From assembly GCA_964581605.1 (NCBI GenBank), contig CAZOPF010000019.1, positions 1 to 64,000 on the forward strand: 64,000 nt of DNA. The letters run 5' to 3'. Source of the stretch: CAADGU01 sp964581605 (GTDB taxonomy: Bacteria > Chloroflexota > Anaerolineae > Promineifilales > Promineifilaceae). The notes below the pieces were generated by a model. That model was not told the DNA's origin. It saw nothing but the letters and a program-made list of their open reading frames with translations, and did not search any database. Within the stretch, counting starts at the first letter, position 1. The number at the start of each line of letters is the position of its first letter. Positions 24,595 through 33,273 of this stretch are shown piece after piece. A program made the position numbers and the translations under genes.

Positions 24595-25590
24595 TCAATT
24601 GCCAAAAATCATGCACATATTGGTGAAAGGTAGATGGGTGCCGATATGCTGCTCGCCGTTGATGACCAGGCGCACGGAGTAGGTCTGGTTGATGAGGGGG
24701 TTGGGCAGTTGGGCGGTACAGAGATATTGCCCATTTTCCAGGCGGCAGTCGGCCGTTACCCATTCCTCATCGCGCCAATAAATCATCTGCACGTTATTCA
24801 GATTGGTGTCAGGAGGCAGGTCGGCATAATAGGTGATGTCTGTCAGGATGGGCGTTTGTTGGCAGCTTTCCGCGCTCAGGTTGGGGATGAGCAGATTGCC
24901 CGCCAGATAAATGCCGGGTTCGGGGTAGGCGGAGGAGGTGGTGGGGATGACGGCTGTGAAATCCACCCACGGGCAGCCCGCCTCATCCCGCGCCACCGAC
25001 AAAGCCAGGGTAGCAGAAGCGGCCGCCGCCAGATTAAACGCCTGTTGCCTGTTGCCCTGCGCCAGCGTTACCACAAAAGGGTCTGCTTCATAAGCGATAA
25101 CATCATCCACGATGGTCATATCACCAATACCTGGCAAATCAGCCAGTGTCAGTGAAAAATTGCCGCCATCGCCTGGCAGCAGCGGCAAGGCGTAGTTTTG
25201 GCAGGCGGTCTGACCCTGGCTCTGACAAATGGGGGTTCGTTCACGGCCGTTCGCATCCGTCGCACTCAATTGGGGCGAATCATCAGGCAATTGGATGAGC
25301 AGGGGGTGGGGATCAGCCGGGCATTGCGCGTAGGGGAGAATGGGGGTGGTCTGTGCCGGTTCGCCATTGCAACTAAAGGCGGCCAGGGGCACAACGGCCG
25401 TTGCCGTCTGGTAGCCCGGTTTTTGTGCCCGAATTTCGTAGATACCGGGGACATCGCGGAAGGTAATACGGCCGTTTACCCGTTCGGGATACGCCTGCCA
25501 TTCTCCCCCATTCACCCGGTAGCTCACCTGCACGCCGTCCAGCCGGATGTTGGTTTCATCGAGCAGGGTGACCAGGACGGCCGTGTCCAT
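24595..25590 (-). CDS. Unknown beta-rich protein with carboxypeptidase-regulatory-like start
   Basis: 331 aa. The first ~70 residues (VLVTLLDETNIRLDGVQVSYRVNGGEWQAYPERVNGRITFRDVPGIYEIRAQKPGY) look like a CarboxypepD_reg/Ig-like domain. The rest is unrecognised, with eight or so scattered cysteines. No signal peptide is seen. A TGA lies about 70 nt upstream in this frame, and the residues between it and the ATG (NCNCQTEERPPTATPCE) resemble a lipoprotein-type linker with no start codon. The gene may therefore have lost its N-terminus, or use a non-standard start. It follows fabF by 43 nt. Function unknown. Confidence 0.6.
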   Translation of the reverse strand: MDTAVLVTLLDETNIRLDGVQVSYRVNGGEWQAYPERVNGRITFRDVPGIYEIRAQKPGYQTATAVVPLAAFSCNGEPAQTTPILPYAQCPADPHPLLIQLPDDSPQLSATDANGRERTPICQSQGQTACQNYALPLLPGDGGNFSLTLADLPGIGDMTIVDDVIAYEADPFVVTLAQGNRQQAFNLAAAASATLALSVARDEAGCPWVDFTAVIPTTSSAYPEPGIYLAGNLLIPNLSAESCQQTPILTDITYYADLPPDTNLNNVQMIYWRDEEWVTADCRLENGQYLCTAQLPNPLINQTYSVRLVINGEQHIGTHLPFTNMCMIFGN

Positions 25591-25633
25591 CTCACATGGC
25601 GTCGCTGTGGGCGGCCGCTCTTCCGTCTGGCAA

Positions 25634-26878
25634 TTACAATTTATATTTCCCCAAAATCAACACCGAATTATGCCCACCAAAACCAAAAGCATTCGTCATA
25701 GCCACATCTACCTGCGCCAGGCGCGGCTTATTCGGCACATAATCCAAATCACAGGCGGGGTCAGGTGTTTCGTAGTTGATGGTGGGTGGGATGACCCCTG
25801 TTTCTATCGCTTTCAGGCAAAAGACCGCTTCCAGCGCGCCAGTGGCCCCTAACAAATGGCCTGTCATAGATTTGGTGGAACTCATGGGGATCTGATAAGC
25901 GCGGTCGCCCAGCGCCCCTTTGACTGCCATGGATTCCACCCGGTCGTTCAGTGGTGTGCTGGTGCCATGGGCGTTGATGTAGTTAATGTCTACGGCCGTC
26001 ACTCCGGCCTCCTGCATCGCCTGCTGCATCGCCTTCATCGCTCCCGCCCCATCCTCTGCCGGGGCCGACACATGGTAGGCGTCTGAAGTCATGCCATACC
26101 CCAAGATCTCACCAATAATGGTTGCTCCCCGCGCCTGCGCATGGGCCAATGATTCCAAAATTAAAATGGCGGCCCCTTCGCCGGGCACAAAACCATCCCG
26201 ATTCAGGTCAAACGGCCGTGATGCCCGCTCTGGCTCCTCATTTCGGTTAGAAAGCGCGGTCATGGCTGCAAAACCGGCGACTGTAATGGGGATGATCGCC
26301 GCCTCCGTGGCGCCGGCAATGATCACATCTTGCAGCCCCCACTGAATCATCCGATATGCCTGCCCTAAAGAATCATTGCCTGTGGCGCAGGCTGTGGCCA
26401 GGGTAAAGTTTGGCCCGCGCAGCCCATAGGCAATCGAAATAGCTGCCCCCGGTGTGTCTGGCAGCATAATGGGGATGAGGAATGGGCTGACACGATTTGG
26501 CCCCTTTGTTTCCATCACCTGCCAGGAATCAAATACAGGCTCCAGTGCGCTCATGCCGCTACCTACCAACACCCCTACCCGATCCCGGTCTTCCTGGTCA
26601 AAATTCAGTCTGGCAGCGGCCATGGCCTGCCCGGCAGCGGCCATGGCAAACTGCGTCTGGCGAGACATACGCCGTGCGTCTTTACGGCCAAATAACGCTT
26701 CTGCATCAAAGCCTTTCACTTCACCCGCCATCTGGCATCGGTACGGTTCAGGGTCAAAAGCGGTGATGCGATGAATGCCGTTTTTACCGCTGCTAATGCC
26801 TTCCCAGGTGCTTTCTAAATCATTCCCCAATGGGCTGATAATGCCCATGCCGGTAATGACGACTCGTTGTTTATCCAT
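25634..26878 (-). CDS. fabF: 3-oxoacyl-[ACP] synthase II (KAS II)
   Basis: 414 aa, the usual length. It condenses malonyl-ACP with acyl-ACP in fatty acid elongation. Catalytic triad visible: C164 in TACATGNDS, His in INAHGTSTPLND (about 303), and His in KSMTGHLLGATGALEA (about 338), with Lys in the same block. The start MDKQRVVITGMG at 26878 has GGGAGGA upstream; ten further in-frame codons to 26908 lie over the Shine-Dalgarno and are not used. No acpP or fabD gene is adjacent. An uncharacterised gene follows downstream. Confidence 0.93.
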   Translation of the reverse strand: MDKQRVVITGMGIISPLGNDLESTWEGISSGKNGIHRITAFDPEPYRCQMAGEVKGFDAEALFGRKDARRMSRQTQFAMAAAGQAMAAARLNFDQEDRDRVGVLVGSGMSALEPVFDSWQVMETKGPNRVSPFLIPIMLPDTPGAAISIAYGLRGPNFTLATACATGNDSLGQAYRMIQWGLQDVIIAGATEAAIIPITVAGFAAMTALSNRNEEPERASRPFDLNRDGFVPGEGAAILILESLAHAQARGATIIGEILGYGMTSDAYHVSAPAEDGAGAMKAMQQAMQEAGVTAVDINYINAHGTSTPLNDRVESMAVKGALGDRAYQIPMSSTKSMTGHLLGATGALEAVFCLKAIETGVIPPTINYETPDPACDLDYVPNKPRLAQVDVAMTNAFGFGGHNSVLILGKYKL

Positions 26879-26953
26879 ACATCCTCCCAAAGTTAGAGAT
26901 TGTTCCATTTTACACCCAACTTAAACCCAACCCAAACGGGCGGGATACGCCAT

Positions 26954-26987
26954 AGACCTGAAGGGTTTCAGAAAACCGTGCAGGTCT
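26954..26987. repeat. Dispersed hairpin (AGACCTG...CAGGTCT family)
   Basis: AGACCTGAAGGGTTT pairs with AAACCGTGCAGGTCT. Related hairpins with a CCTGACAGG core occur at 43665, 53448, 56958 and 61102. It sits between divergent fabF and the FtsB-like gene. Confidence 0.6.
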
Positions 26988-27038
26988 GGTGGGATTTCAT
27001 ATTGCGTAGTGCCGCGAGAACGGTTAACATGTGTGACC

Positions 27039-27455
27039 ATGCGCGAGAGATTGTTCCGGCAACGGCCGTTGCTCACCTTTCCCCAGATTTTAGTTCTGGT
27101 TGTTATTCTGGTAGCGTTATTTGCCGCGCTGAATTTGAACCGGCGAGCCGAGGCTGGGCGACAGGTGGGGGCCGGCGAGGCGGCTTTGCAGGCGGAACTT
27201 GACCTGGAGGTAACGCGCCAGGTGGAACTGCAAGCCACGCTGGAATATGTGCAAAGCGAAGATTACGTGGCTGCCTATGCCCGTAATGAAGGTGGCTATT
27301 TCTTGCCCGGCGAAAAGCGCGTCGTCCCGCTGACCATCGAAATAACGCCTCAACCCACGCCACTGCCGCCGCCCACGCCCGACCCGGTAGAGCGGGCACG
27401 GCCGTGGCAGGCCTGGTGGCGATTATTAACCGACGCTCCCCAACCTGCTCCCTGA
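27039..27455 (+). CDS. FtsB/DivIC-like septum protein
   Basis: 138 aa. A short basic N-terminus, one membrane helix (about 15-36, ILVLVVILVALFAALNL) and a coiled-coil (about 37-75, RRAEAGRQVGAGEAALQAELDLEVTRQVELQATL) followed by EDYVAAYARNEGGYFLPGEKRVVPL. That last block is the FtsB/DivIC signature in which the A-R-x-E-x-x-x-x-x-P-G-E pattern is typical. A Pro-rich tail ends the protein. Such proteins bridge division-complex subunits at the septum. A GTG at 27009 is an alternative start. The PAS kinase begins 12 nt downstream. Confidence 0.75.
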   Translation: MRERLFRQRPLLTFPQILVLVVILVALFAALNLNRRAEAGRQVGAGEAALQAELDLEVTRQVELQATLEYVQSEDYVAAYARNEGGYFLPGEKRVVPLTIEITPQPTPLPPPTPDPVERARPWQAWWRLLTDAPQPAP

Positions 27456-27467
27456 TATAGTTTTGCG

Positions 27468-28979
27468 ATGGAACTGTTGCAGTATTATGTCATCACGCTC
27501 TTTGTGTTGGTGGTGACGGCCGTGTGGTTAAAGCGGCAGGGGCGTGGGCATAGCCGTTTTGCTCATTCCCTTTATGTGCTGGGTGGATTACAGGTGGTTG
27601 GTTTATTGTCGTTGTTTTTAACGCCTGATACCTGGCCAGGGTTGGCATTGCAAATCGTTTCCTGGGCTGCTCTGTTGTGGGGATTGGGGCTGGATTGGCG
27701 TTTTGCCTTTGGGCTGCTGGTAATGGCGGTGATAGCTTCCTTATTTCCATTTTTCCCTATTCAGAACTTGCTGACCTGGGGGTTTGTGATGGCTGTCCCC
27801 TTTGCGGCAGTAGCCGATTTACGCCAACGTACCAGTTTTCCCATATTTGCCACCATGCCGATGGCACAAACATTGAGGTCTGTAGCGGCCGATGGGCACA
27901 TTACGGCCGAGATGATACTGACTGAGCAGCCTATTTTGGAATGTCTGGTAGATGGTGTGTTGATCTGTGGGCCGGGTGGATTGATTTACTCTGTTAATCA
28001 GGCCGGATCAGTTATTTTGGATATGCACGAAAATGCCTTAATTGGGCGGCCCATTACGGACATTTTGGCTCATTTCCCGGTATTGGGGAATATGCAGCAA
28101 GGGATGAAGTCGCGGCGATTTGATATTCACGGCCGTATCGTGGAAGGCCAGATGAACATCATTTATAACCAGAGTGGAGGGGCCGAAGGCACGGTAGTCA
28201 TCCTGCGTGATATTACCACGGAATACCAGGCAGAATCAGCCCGCGACAGCTTTTTAACCACCATATCGCATGAACTACGCACCCCGCTCACCGCCATCAA
28301 AGGGTATGTGGAACTGCTACAAACCGGTACCGGTGGTGAACTGAACGAAACTCAACAATTGTTTATGCAGACTGTTCAACGCAATGTTTCCCGGATGGTG
28401 CAGTTGATCAACAGTTTATTGTTTGCTGCCTCTGTCAAAGGGGGGCGGTTGGAAGCGAAGATGGGCCAGGCGAATATCCCCCAAATAGTGCAGCAAGTTG
28501 CCAGAGAAATGGCATCCACTGCAACCAAACACCGGCAGGTAATTCATGTAGATCTGGATAGCCGGCTGCATTGGGTAGAAGCTGACCCGATCCATGTGAC
28601 GATGATTGTAGAAGAGTTGGTATCCAATGGCATCAAATACGGCCGTGAAGGGGGCCAGGTGCGGGTGACGGCCCTGTTGGAATCAGAAGAATTTGCCATT
28701 CTCAGCGTGGCTGACCAGGGTATTGGCATTTTGCCGGAAGATCAAAATCATATCTTTGAGGATTTTTTCCACCCGGAATGGCGGGAAGAGCAGGTGCGAA
28801 CAGGAGGCATGGGTATGGGGTTATCGGTGGTACGTGCTTTGGTGGAAGCGTATAACGGCCGTATCTGGTTTGAAACAATTCCCAATCAAGGCACAACCTT
28901 TACCTTCATCCTCCCCATCCACCAGCCTCAGCCACACAGCATGGTTGATAGCGTACAACCAGTATCTGCTGCCGGATGA
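27468..28979 (+). CDS. Membrane PAS-domain sensor histidine kinase
   Basis: 503 aa. Four to five hydrophobic helices in the first ~118 residues, a PAS-like domain (about 150-250, with LVDGVLICGPGGLIYSVNQAGSVILDMHENALIGRPI), then HisKA with the phosphoacceptor H268 in TTISHELRTPLTAIKGYVELL. The HATPase_c domain follows, with N-box VEELVSNGIKYG, G1 DQGIGI and G2 GMGMGLSVV. It autophosphorylates and should pass phosphate to a response regulator not encoded nearby. It starts 12 nt after the FtsB-like gene, suggesting co-transcription and perhaps an envelope-related signal (inference). Confidence 0.92.
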   Translation: MELLQYYVITLFVLVVTAVWLKRQGRGHSRFAHSLYVLGGLQVVGLLSLFLTPDTWPGLALQIVSWAALLWGLGLDWRFAFGLLVMAVIASLFPFFPIQNLLTWGFVMAVPFAAVADLRQRTSFPIFATMPMAQTLRSVAADGHITAEMILTEQPILECLVDGVLICGPGGLIYSVNQAGSVILDMHENALIGRPITDILAHFPVLGNMQQGMKSRRFDIHGRIVEGQMNIIYNQSGGAEGTVVILRDITTEYQAESARDSFLTTISHELRTPLTAIKGYVELLQTGTGGELNETQQLFMQTVQRNVSRMVQLINSLLFAASVKGGRLEAKMGQANIPQIVQQVAREMASTATKHRQVIHVDLDSRLHWVEADPIHVTMIVEELVSNGIKYGREGGQVRVTALLESEEFAILSVADQGIGILPEDQNHIFEDFFHPEWREEQVRTGGMGMGLSVVRALVEAYNGRIWFETIPNQGTTFTFILPIHQPQPHSMVDSVQPVSAAG

Positions 28980-29092
28980 TAGCTCGCTAGTACTATGCTC
29001 TCGTGGTGACATAACTCTCAATACTTGCTATTCAACTTTACATATGATAACATAGCGGCGTTGGTAGTTTACATATTATGGGCGACATAATG

Positions 29093-29129
29093 TTGTGACA
29101 ATCCAAAAAAATCGTCAAATTTGTCACAA
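29093..29129. promoter_or_regulatory. Inverted repeat TTGTGACA-N21-TGTCACAA in an AT-rich spacer
   Basis: Exact 8-bp inverted halves at 29093-29100 and 29122-29129, in the 208-bp AT-rich spacer between the PAS kinase and the first CpaB gene. The halves resemble CRP/FNR-type TGTGA sites but are too far apart for one dimer, so two regulator contacts or an RNA stem are possible. Confidence 0.4.
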
Positions 29130-29187
29130 AGCCATGTTTGCCAGATGAATTTTTACCTGATAAATATCCACCAAAAGGGATAAGAGT

Positions 29188-30402
29188 ATGAGCCGTAGAA
29201 CAATCGCCATACTAATTCTAGTCGTCGGTCTGGGGTTGCTCACTCTGGTTGGTGTTGTTTTGATTTTGGGGCAAGATCAGGAGCCAGATACCAGTAACGC
29301 AGGCGAGGCAACACCCGTCGAAGGAACTGGTGCCCCCCCACCAGATAACGGTGCTGGCGCAGCCGCGCCAGACGCCATTGGCACGCCTATTCCTGAAGAT
29401 ACCATTGGCGTTGTCGTCTCTTTACAGACCGTTCCCCGTGGACATGTAATGACAGAAGACATCCTGGCAATTGATAGACGCCCCCGTGATAGTATAGAAA
29501 GCAATGTTATTACCGACACAAAAGACGTTGTTGGTATGTTCGCACGCACGGATATTTATCAGGGCCAAACACTCACCAGAGATAAGCTTGCCGACGACAT
29601 TACCGAAATTGTAACATCAGAGTTTGGGCCATCCTCTTTGATTCCCCCAGGTTTTGTTGCTCAGGCTGTGCCTCTTTCCACATTTCGCCTTGATCCAGGC
29701 GGCGGTATCACCAGTGTTGGATACGGGATTAGTGAAGGGGACTACGTTGATCTTCTCTTGCTCTTTGATATGCGGAAAATTGATGAGGAGTTCCAAACCT
29801 TGTTGCCCAATGATCTGGCACTATTTGTGACAGTAACTAACGAGGAGACGAATGAGACGCGCTTTTTAGAAATAGACCCATTCGGCAGGTTTGAGGAACT
29901 CCCTACGGGTGATACGGTGCATATACGGCCGCGCGAGTTTCAACGGCCGTATATCGTTGGTCTGGTCATTCAAAACGCAAAAGTGATTCAGGTAGGCCAA
30001 TACATGCTGCCTGAAGCGGCCGCTGCCCAAATTGCTACGCCTACCCCCACACCGTTGCCAGAAGGGGCGCCCACGCCTACACCTGGCCCGGCTGCGTTTC
30101 CCACCAGCACACCCACACCACCCGAAGTCCTGGTGGTAGCTTTGCAGCCCCAACAGCAATTACTCCTGCGATATGCTTTGGAAGTCGGTGCTGATATTGA
30201 CTTTGCCTTACGAGGTATCAATGACGGGCAACTTTATCCCGTAGAAAATGTAGACTTGAATTTCTTGCTTGAACGTTTCAACATTGAGATTCCACCCGAC
30301 TTTGGCTATACATTAGATACCGGGTACTACCGAATAACGCCCACACCAACTGGTGAATCTGCGCCTGCACCTTCAGGCGGTGAACCAGGGGCAGATAGTT
30401 AG
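29188..30402 (+). CDS. CpaB/RcpC-like Tad (Flp) pilus assembly protein, copy 1
   Basis: 404 aa. N-terminal membrane anchor (AILILVVGLGLLTLVGVVLIL), a Pro/Gly/Ala-rich stretch, then a SAF-like domain (about 75-135: VVSLQTVPRGHVMTEDILAIDRRP...GMFARTDIYQGQTLTRDKL). The downstream CpaB domain continues to about 275. A T-P repeat linker (TPTPTPLPEGAPTPTPGP, near 284-301) precedes a C-terminal block containing QQQLLLRYALEVGADIDFALRG. CpaB proteins gate or stabilise the outer secretin of Tad pili. The Shine-Dalgarno is AGGGATAAG. No other tad/cpa genes are in the window. Confidence 0.8.
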   Translation: MSRRTIAILILVVGLGLLTLVGVVLILGQDQEPDTSNAGEATPVEGTGAPPPDNGAGAAAPDAIGTPIPEDTIGVVVSLQTVPRGHVMTEDILAIDRRPRDSIESNVITDTKDVVGMFARTDIYQGQTLTRDKLADDITEIVTSEFGPSSLIPPGFVAQAVPLSTFRLDPGGGITSVGYGISEGDYVDLLLLFDMRKIDEEFQTLLPNDLALFVTVTNEETNETRFLEIDPFGRFEELPTGDTVHIRPREFQRPYIVGLVIQNAKVIQVGQYMLPEAAAAQIATPTPTPLPEGAPTPTPGPAAFPTSTPTPPEVLVVALQPQQQLLLRYALEVGADIDFALRGINDGQLYPVENVDLNFLLERFNIEIPPDFGYTLDTGYYRITPTPTGESAPAPSGGEPGADS

Positions 30403-30453
30403 GCTGTAGTCAGACGGTTAGTTCCACCATTTTGGGAAAATAGGTACTCAATT

Positions 30454-31689
30454 ATGCGACCAAGAACTTTCATACTCCTGTTTCTTGTGCTAATTGTATT
30501 TGCGTGTGCTGCCATTCTGGCTGTTTCAATTGCCACAGGTAATACAATTCTTGGTGGTATTTTGCCAGGGCCGGCCGAGCAAGCGGCAGAAAACACACCT
30601 GAAGAGCCAGGACTCCCCACGCCAACACCTACGCCTGCCTTACAGCCCGTTGTAGTGGCTAAGGTCCCCTTACCTGTTGGTGAGATCCTTTCATCGGCAG
30701 TGCTGGATATTGAATATCGGCCGATAACCAATGTGGCACTGGTGGGTGGATACACTTTTACAAATACACAATCATTAGTTGGCCGCATCCTCAAGGCTGA
30801 TGTGGCTCGTGGCCAGGAAATTTTGCAGCCCATGTTGGCATTAAACCCAACGGATGTGGCCGCATTTGGCTCTGATCTGGCGCTTTATGTGCCTGAAAAT
30901 CAGGTTGCTGTCGCTTTTCCCATTGATCAATTTTCAGGTGCCGCTTTGGCCATGCGCCCTGGCGATAAAGTAGACATTATCATGACTTTGCGTTCAGTTC
31001 CTGTAGATGAGGAATTTCAAACGGGGCTTCTGAATTATCTGGAATTGGTGGATGTGGATGCTCTGCTCCTGGGCGAAGATTTCCTGTTTCCTAAAATCTT
31101 AAACGGCCGTCTGGAATTTATTGATGCTATTAATCAGGTTGGCGTTATCATCCCCAATGAATTCGACGACCCAACGGTTAATGCGGATTGGGAACCAGGA
31201 AACCCTGTTCCCAAACGGGTCACACAGTTAACCATCCAACAGGCCAATGTACTCTATGTTGGGCAGTGGGTTGATCCTCGGCGGCTGGAAAGAGAGCAAG
31301 AAGCAGCCAGAGTAGCTGTGGAAGCGACGACGCAGGCAATTGATGCCGGTGGAGAGGCTGTGGCTGTGGTTACTCCTACTCCTATTCCTTCTCGTTTGGA
31401 AGAGACGCCAGGCATGGTAATTTTAAGCATGTCTGTGCAAGATGCGTTGGCCTTAAAATATGCGCGAGAACGGAATGTGGACATTGATCTGGTATTGCGC
31501 TCGCCAGGAGATGAGACAGTTTTTGTAACAACCAGTGTCAGTCTCTTGCAAATGGTGGACCAGGGCGCGATTGCCCTGCCTGAACCAGCCCCAGAAATTG
31601 ACTTATTTGATCCTGTCATTGAACCAACCCGACCGCTCCCTGATGCTGGCGGCGGCGGTGCAGGTGGGGGTGGCCTGGGCGGCGGTTAA
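30454..31689 (+). CDS. CpaB/RcpC-like Tad (Flp) pilus assembly protein, copy 2
   Basis: 411 aa, same layout as its neighbour: N-terminal membrane helix (ILLFLVLIVFACAAILAVSI), T-P linker, SAF-like block (about 68-130, PVVVAKVPLPVGEILSSAVLDIEYRPI...GRILKADVARGQEIL), and a C-terminal region with VQDALALKYARERNVDIDLVLRSPGDE that matches the QQQLLLRYALE block of copy 1. It ends in a glycine-rich tail (GGGGAGGGGLGGG). The two genes look like a tandem duplication that has since diverged. A terminator follows. Confidence 0.8.
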   Translation: MRPRTFILLFLVLIVFACAAILAVSIATGNTILGGILPGPAEQAAENTPEEPGLPTPTPTPALQPVVVAKVPLPVGEILSSAVLDIEYRPITNVALVGGYTFTNTQSLVGRILKADVARGQEILQPMLALNPTDVAAFGSDLALYVPENQVAVAFPIDQFSGAALAMRPGDKVDIIMTLRSVPVDEEFQTGLLNYLELVDVDALLLGEDFLFPKILNGRLEFIDAINQVGVIIPNEFDDPTVNADWEPGNPVPKRVTQLTIQQANVLYVGQWVDPRRLEREQEAARVAVEATTQAIDAGGEAVAVVTPTPIPSRLEETPGMVILSMSVQDALALKYARERNVDIDLVLRSPGDETVFVTTSVSLLQMVDQGAIALPEPAPEIDLFDPVIEPTRPLPDAGGGGAGGGGLGGG

Positions 31690-31713
31690 AACGTGATCCG
31701 CTATTGAATCTCT

Positions 31714-31749
31714 AAAGGTCTCTGGCTGAAAAAGCTAGGGACTTTTTAT
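31714..31749 (+). terminator. Terminator after the CpaB pair
   Basis: AAAGGTCTCTGGCT, a GAAA-type loop, then AGCTAGGGACTTTTTATT. The stem has one bulge, and a T-run follows. Confidence 0.7.
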
Positions 31750-31771
31750 TTCCTGGTATTGAGCAGATCGC

Positions 31772-32473
31772 ATGATTGACTTATTGGAGCAATATGATCT
31801 TTCAAAATATGAACGGCCGTCAGTCACCGTTGATGTTGTCGTTTTTTCACTGGTCGCCGATGATTTGAAAGTGCTGCTGGTGAAGCGCAAAGCTGTGCCA
31901 TTTGCCGATATGTGGGCTATTCCCGGTGCGTTTGTGCGTTTGAACGAGTCATTGGCCGAAGCCGGTACACGGGCATTAGTTGAGGAAACGGGCGTGGAAA
32001 ATGTATACACCGAGCAGTTGTACACGTTTGGTGATCCGAACCGTGACCCACGGATGCGGGTGATCACCGTGGCTTATTTTGCTCTGGTGCCCTATGATGC
32101 CATTCGCCACAAACCCGGTCGGGAAACGGCCGAAACCGCCTGGTTTTCAATGTTTAATTTGCCCCCATTGGCTTTTGATCATCACGAGATTTTGGAGTAT
32201 GCCCTGACGCGGCTGCGCTATAAATTGGAGTATACGGCCGTTGGCTTCCAACTACTGCCCGATATTTTCACCCTCACTGAACTGCAAAAAGCATATGAAA
32301 TTATTCTGCAAGAAAAGCTAGACAAACGCAATTTCCGCCGCAAGATATTATCGGCAGCTATTCTGGAGGAGACGGGCCAAAAACGACAAGAGGGAGAAGG
32401 AAGACCGGCGATGCTTTACAAATACCGCGAGGATGCGGTGGCTGAAGTGAAAACGCGGCGGTTGTTCCCTTAA
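31772..32473 (+). CDS. NrtR-like regulator (Nudix domain plus winged helix)
   Basis: 233 aa. An N-terminal Nudix fold (about 10-150) is followed by a winged-helix domain (about 160-225, with LPDIFTLTELQKAYEIILQEKLDKRNFRRKIL). This architecture is that of NrtR, a repressor of NAD-biosynthesis or sugar-catabolism genes that senses ADP-ribose or related nucleotides. The Nudix box is degenerate (AFVRLNESLAEAGTRALVEETGV): the leading Gly is Ala and the Arg-Glu pair is Arg-Ala. Catalysis is therefore probably lost and ligand sensing retained. No obvious NAD gene is adjacent, so the target is unknown. Confidence 0.82.
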   Translation: MIDLLEQYDLSKYERPSVTVDVVVFSLVADDLKVLLVKRKAVPFADMWAIPGAFVRLNESLAEAGTRALVEETGVENVYTEQLYTFGDPNRDPRMRVITVAYFALVPYDAIRHKPGRETAETAWFSMFNLPPLAFDHHEILEYALTRLRYKLEYTAVGFQLLPDIFTLTELQKAYEIILQEKLDKRNFRRKILSAAILEETGQKRQEGEGRPAMLYKYREDAVAEVKTRRLFP

Positions 32474-32507
32474 AGAAAGAGCCAGGAGACTGAGAAACTA
32501 AAATCTT

Positions 32508-33170
32508 TTAATCTCCTTCATTTGTCACCCACAAAGATTTGGTTAGCTCCACCCCAATAACGACATCTTCGCGTTCCACACGCAGACGCATGGGGCCGTT
32601 AAATGGGGCGCGGCCTAAAATTTCGTACTTTGCTCCTGGAACCAGACCTAACGTAGCAAAGTATTGCAGACGTTCCGGTTCATGGGTGCGCACCCGGCTT
32701 ACTTTCCCTTTGCTGCCCACACCCAGGTTCATAATACAGCTATCGGTCATGGGGGGCAGACGGCCGTCCACATCAGGAATCGGTTCACCATGCGGGCAGC
32801 GCGTGGGGTGGTTAGTCATGGCTGCCATGCGTTGGGTAAGCGTGTCGTTTAGCCCCTTGCCCAAATCGTCCGCCATTTCATGCGTTTCATCCCAGCTAAA
32901 CCCCATGATATTTACCAGGAATACTTCCAAAATACGGTGGCGCCGAATCTCTTTGAGTGCTTCCAGGCGGCCCAACTCCGTCAGTTCAAATCCTTGATAG
33001 GGAATGTGCTTGACATAACCAGCATTGCGCAGCCGTTTGAGCATTCGGGGCACGGCCGGAGCAGAAACATTCAATCTTTCAGCCAGACTGGTGGTGCTGA
33101 CGGTGGATGAGTCTTCTTCCAGACGATAGATTTCGGCCAGATATTCGCGCATAGCTGCGCTGGGTTGCAT
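32508..33170 (-). CDS. DtxR/MntR-family metal-dependent repressor
   Basis: 220 aa. N-terminal winged helix (SAAMREYLAEIYRLEEDSSTVSTTSLAERLNVSAPAVPRMLKRLRNAGYV, about 4-54), the dimerisation and metal-binding domain (RRHRILEVFLVNIMGFSWDETHEMADDL, near 75-103, with His and Glu ligands), a C-H-G-E-P block (TRCPHGEPIP) and a C-terminal FeoA/SH3-like domain. It should repress iron or manganese transport genes with Fe2+/Mn2+ as co-repressor. I chose the ATG at 33170, with CGGAG 8 nt upstream; a GTG at 33179 is the alternative. No transporter target is adjacent. Confidence 0.88.
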   Translation of the reverse strand: MQPSAAMREYLAEIYRLEEDSSTVSTTSLAERLNVSAPAVPRMLKRLRNAGYVKHIPYQGFELTELGRLEALKEIRRHRILEVFLVNIMGFSWDETHEMADDLGKGLNDTLTQRMAAMTNHPTRCPHGEPIPDVDGRLPPMTDSCIMNLGVGSKGKVSRVRTHEPERLQYFATLGLVPGAKYEILGRAPFNGPMRLRVEREDVVIGVELTKSLWVTNEGD

Positions 33171-33273
33171 GACGATCACTCCGATTTTTATTATTTTTTT
33201 GATAATATCCTATTTTGCCAGGACGTGCTACCGTTCGGTAGGCGAAGAGCGACTTCGGATTTCGGTTAATGTA

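Noticed and set aside
29093..29129. A classic CRP/FNR dimer site
   Set aside because: The halves match TGTGA/TCACA, but the 21-bp gap is far too wide for a single dimer; kept only as an unexplained inverted repeat.
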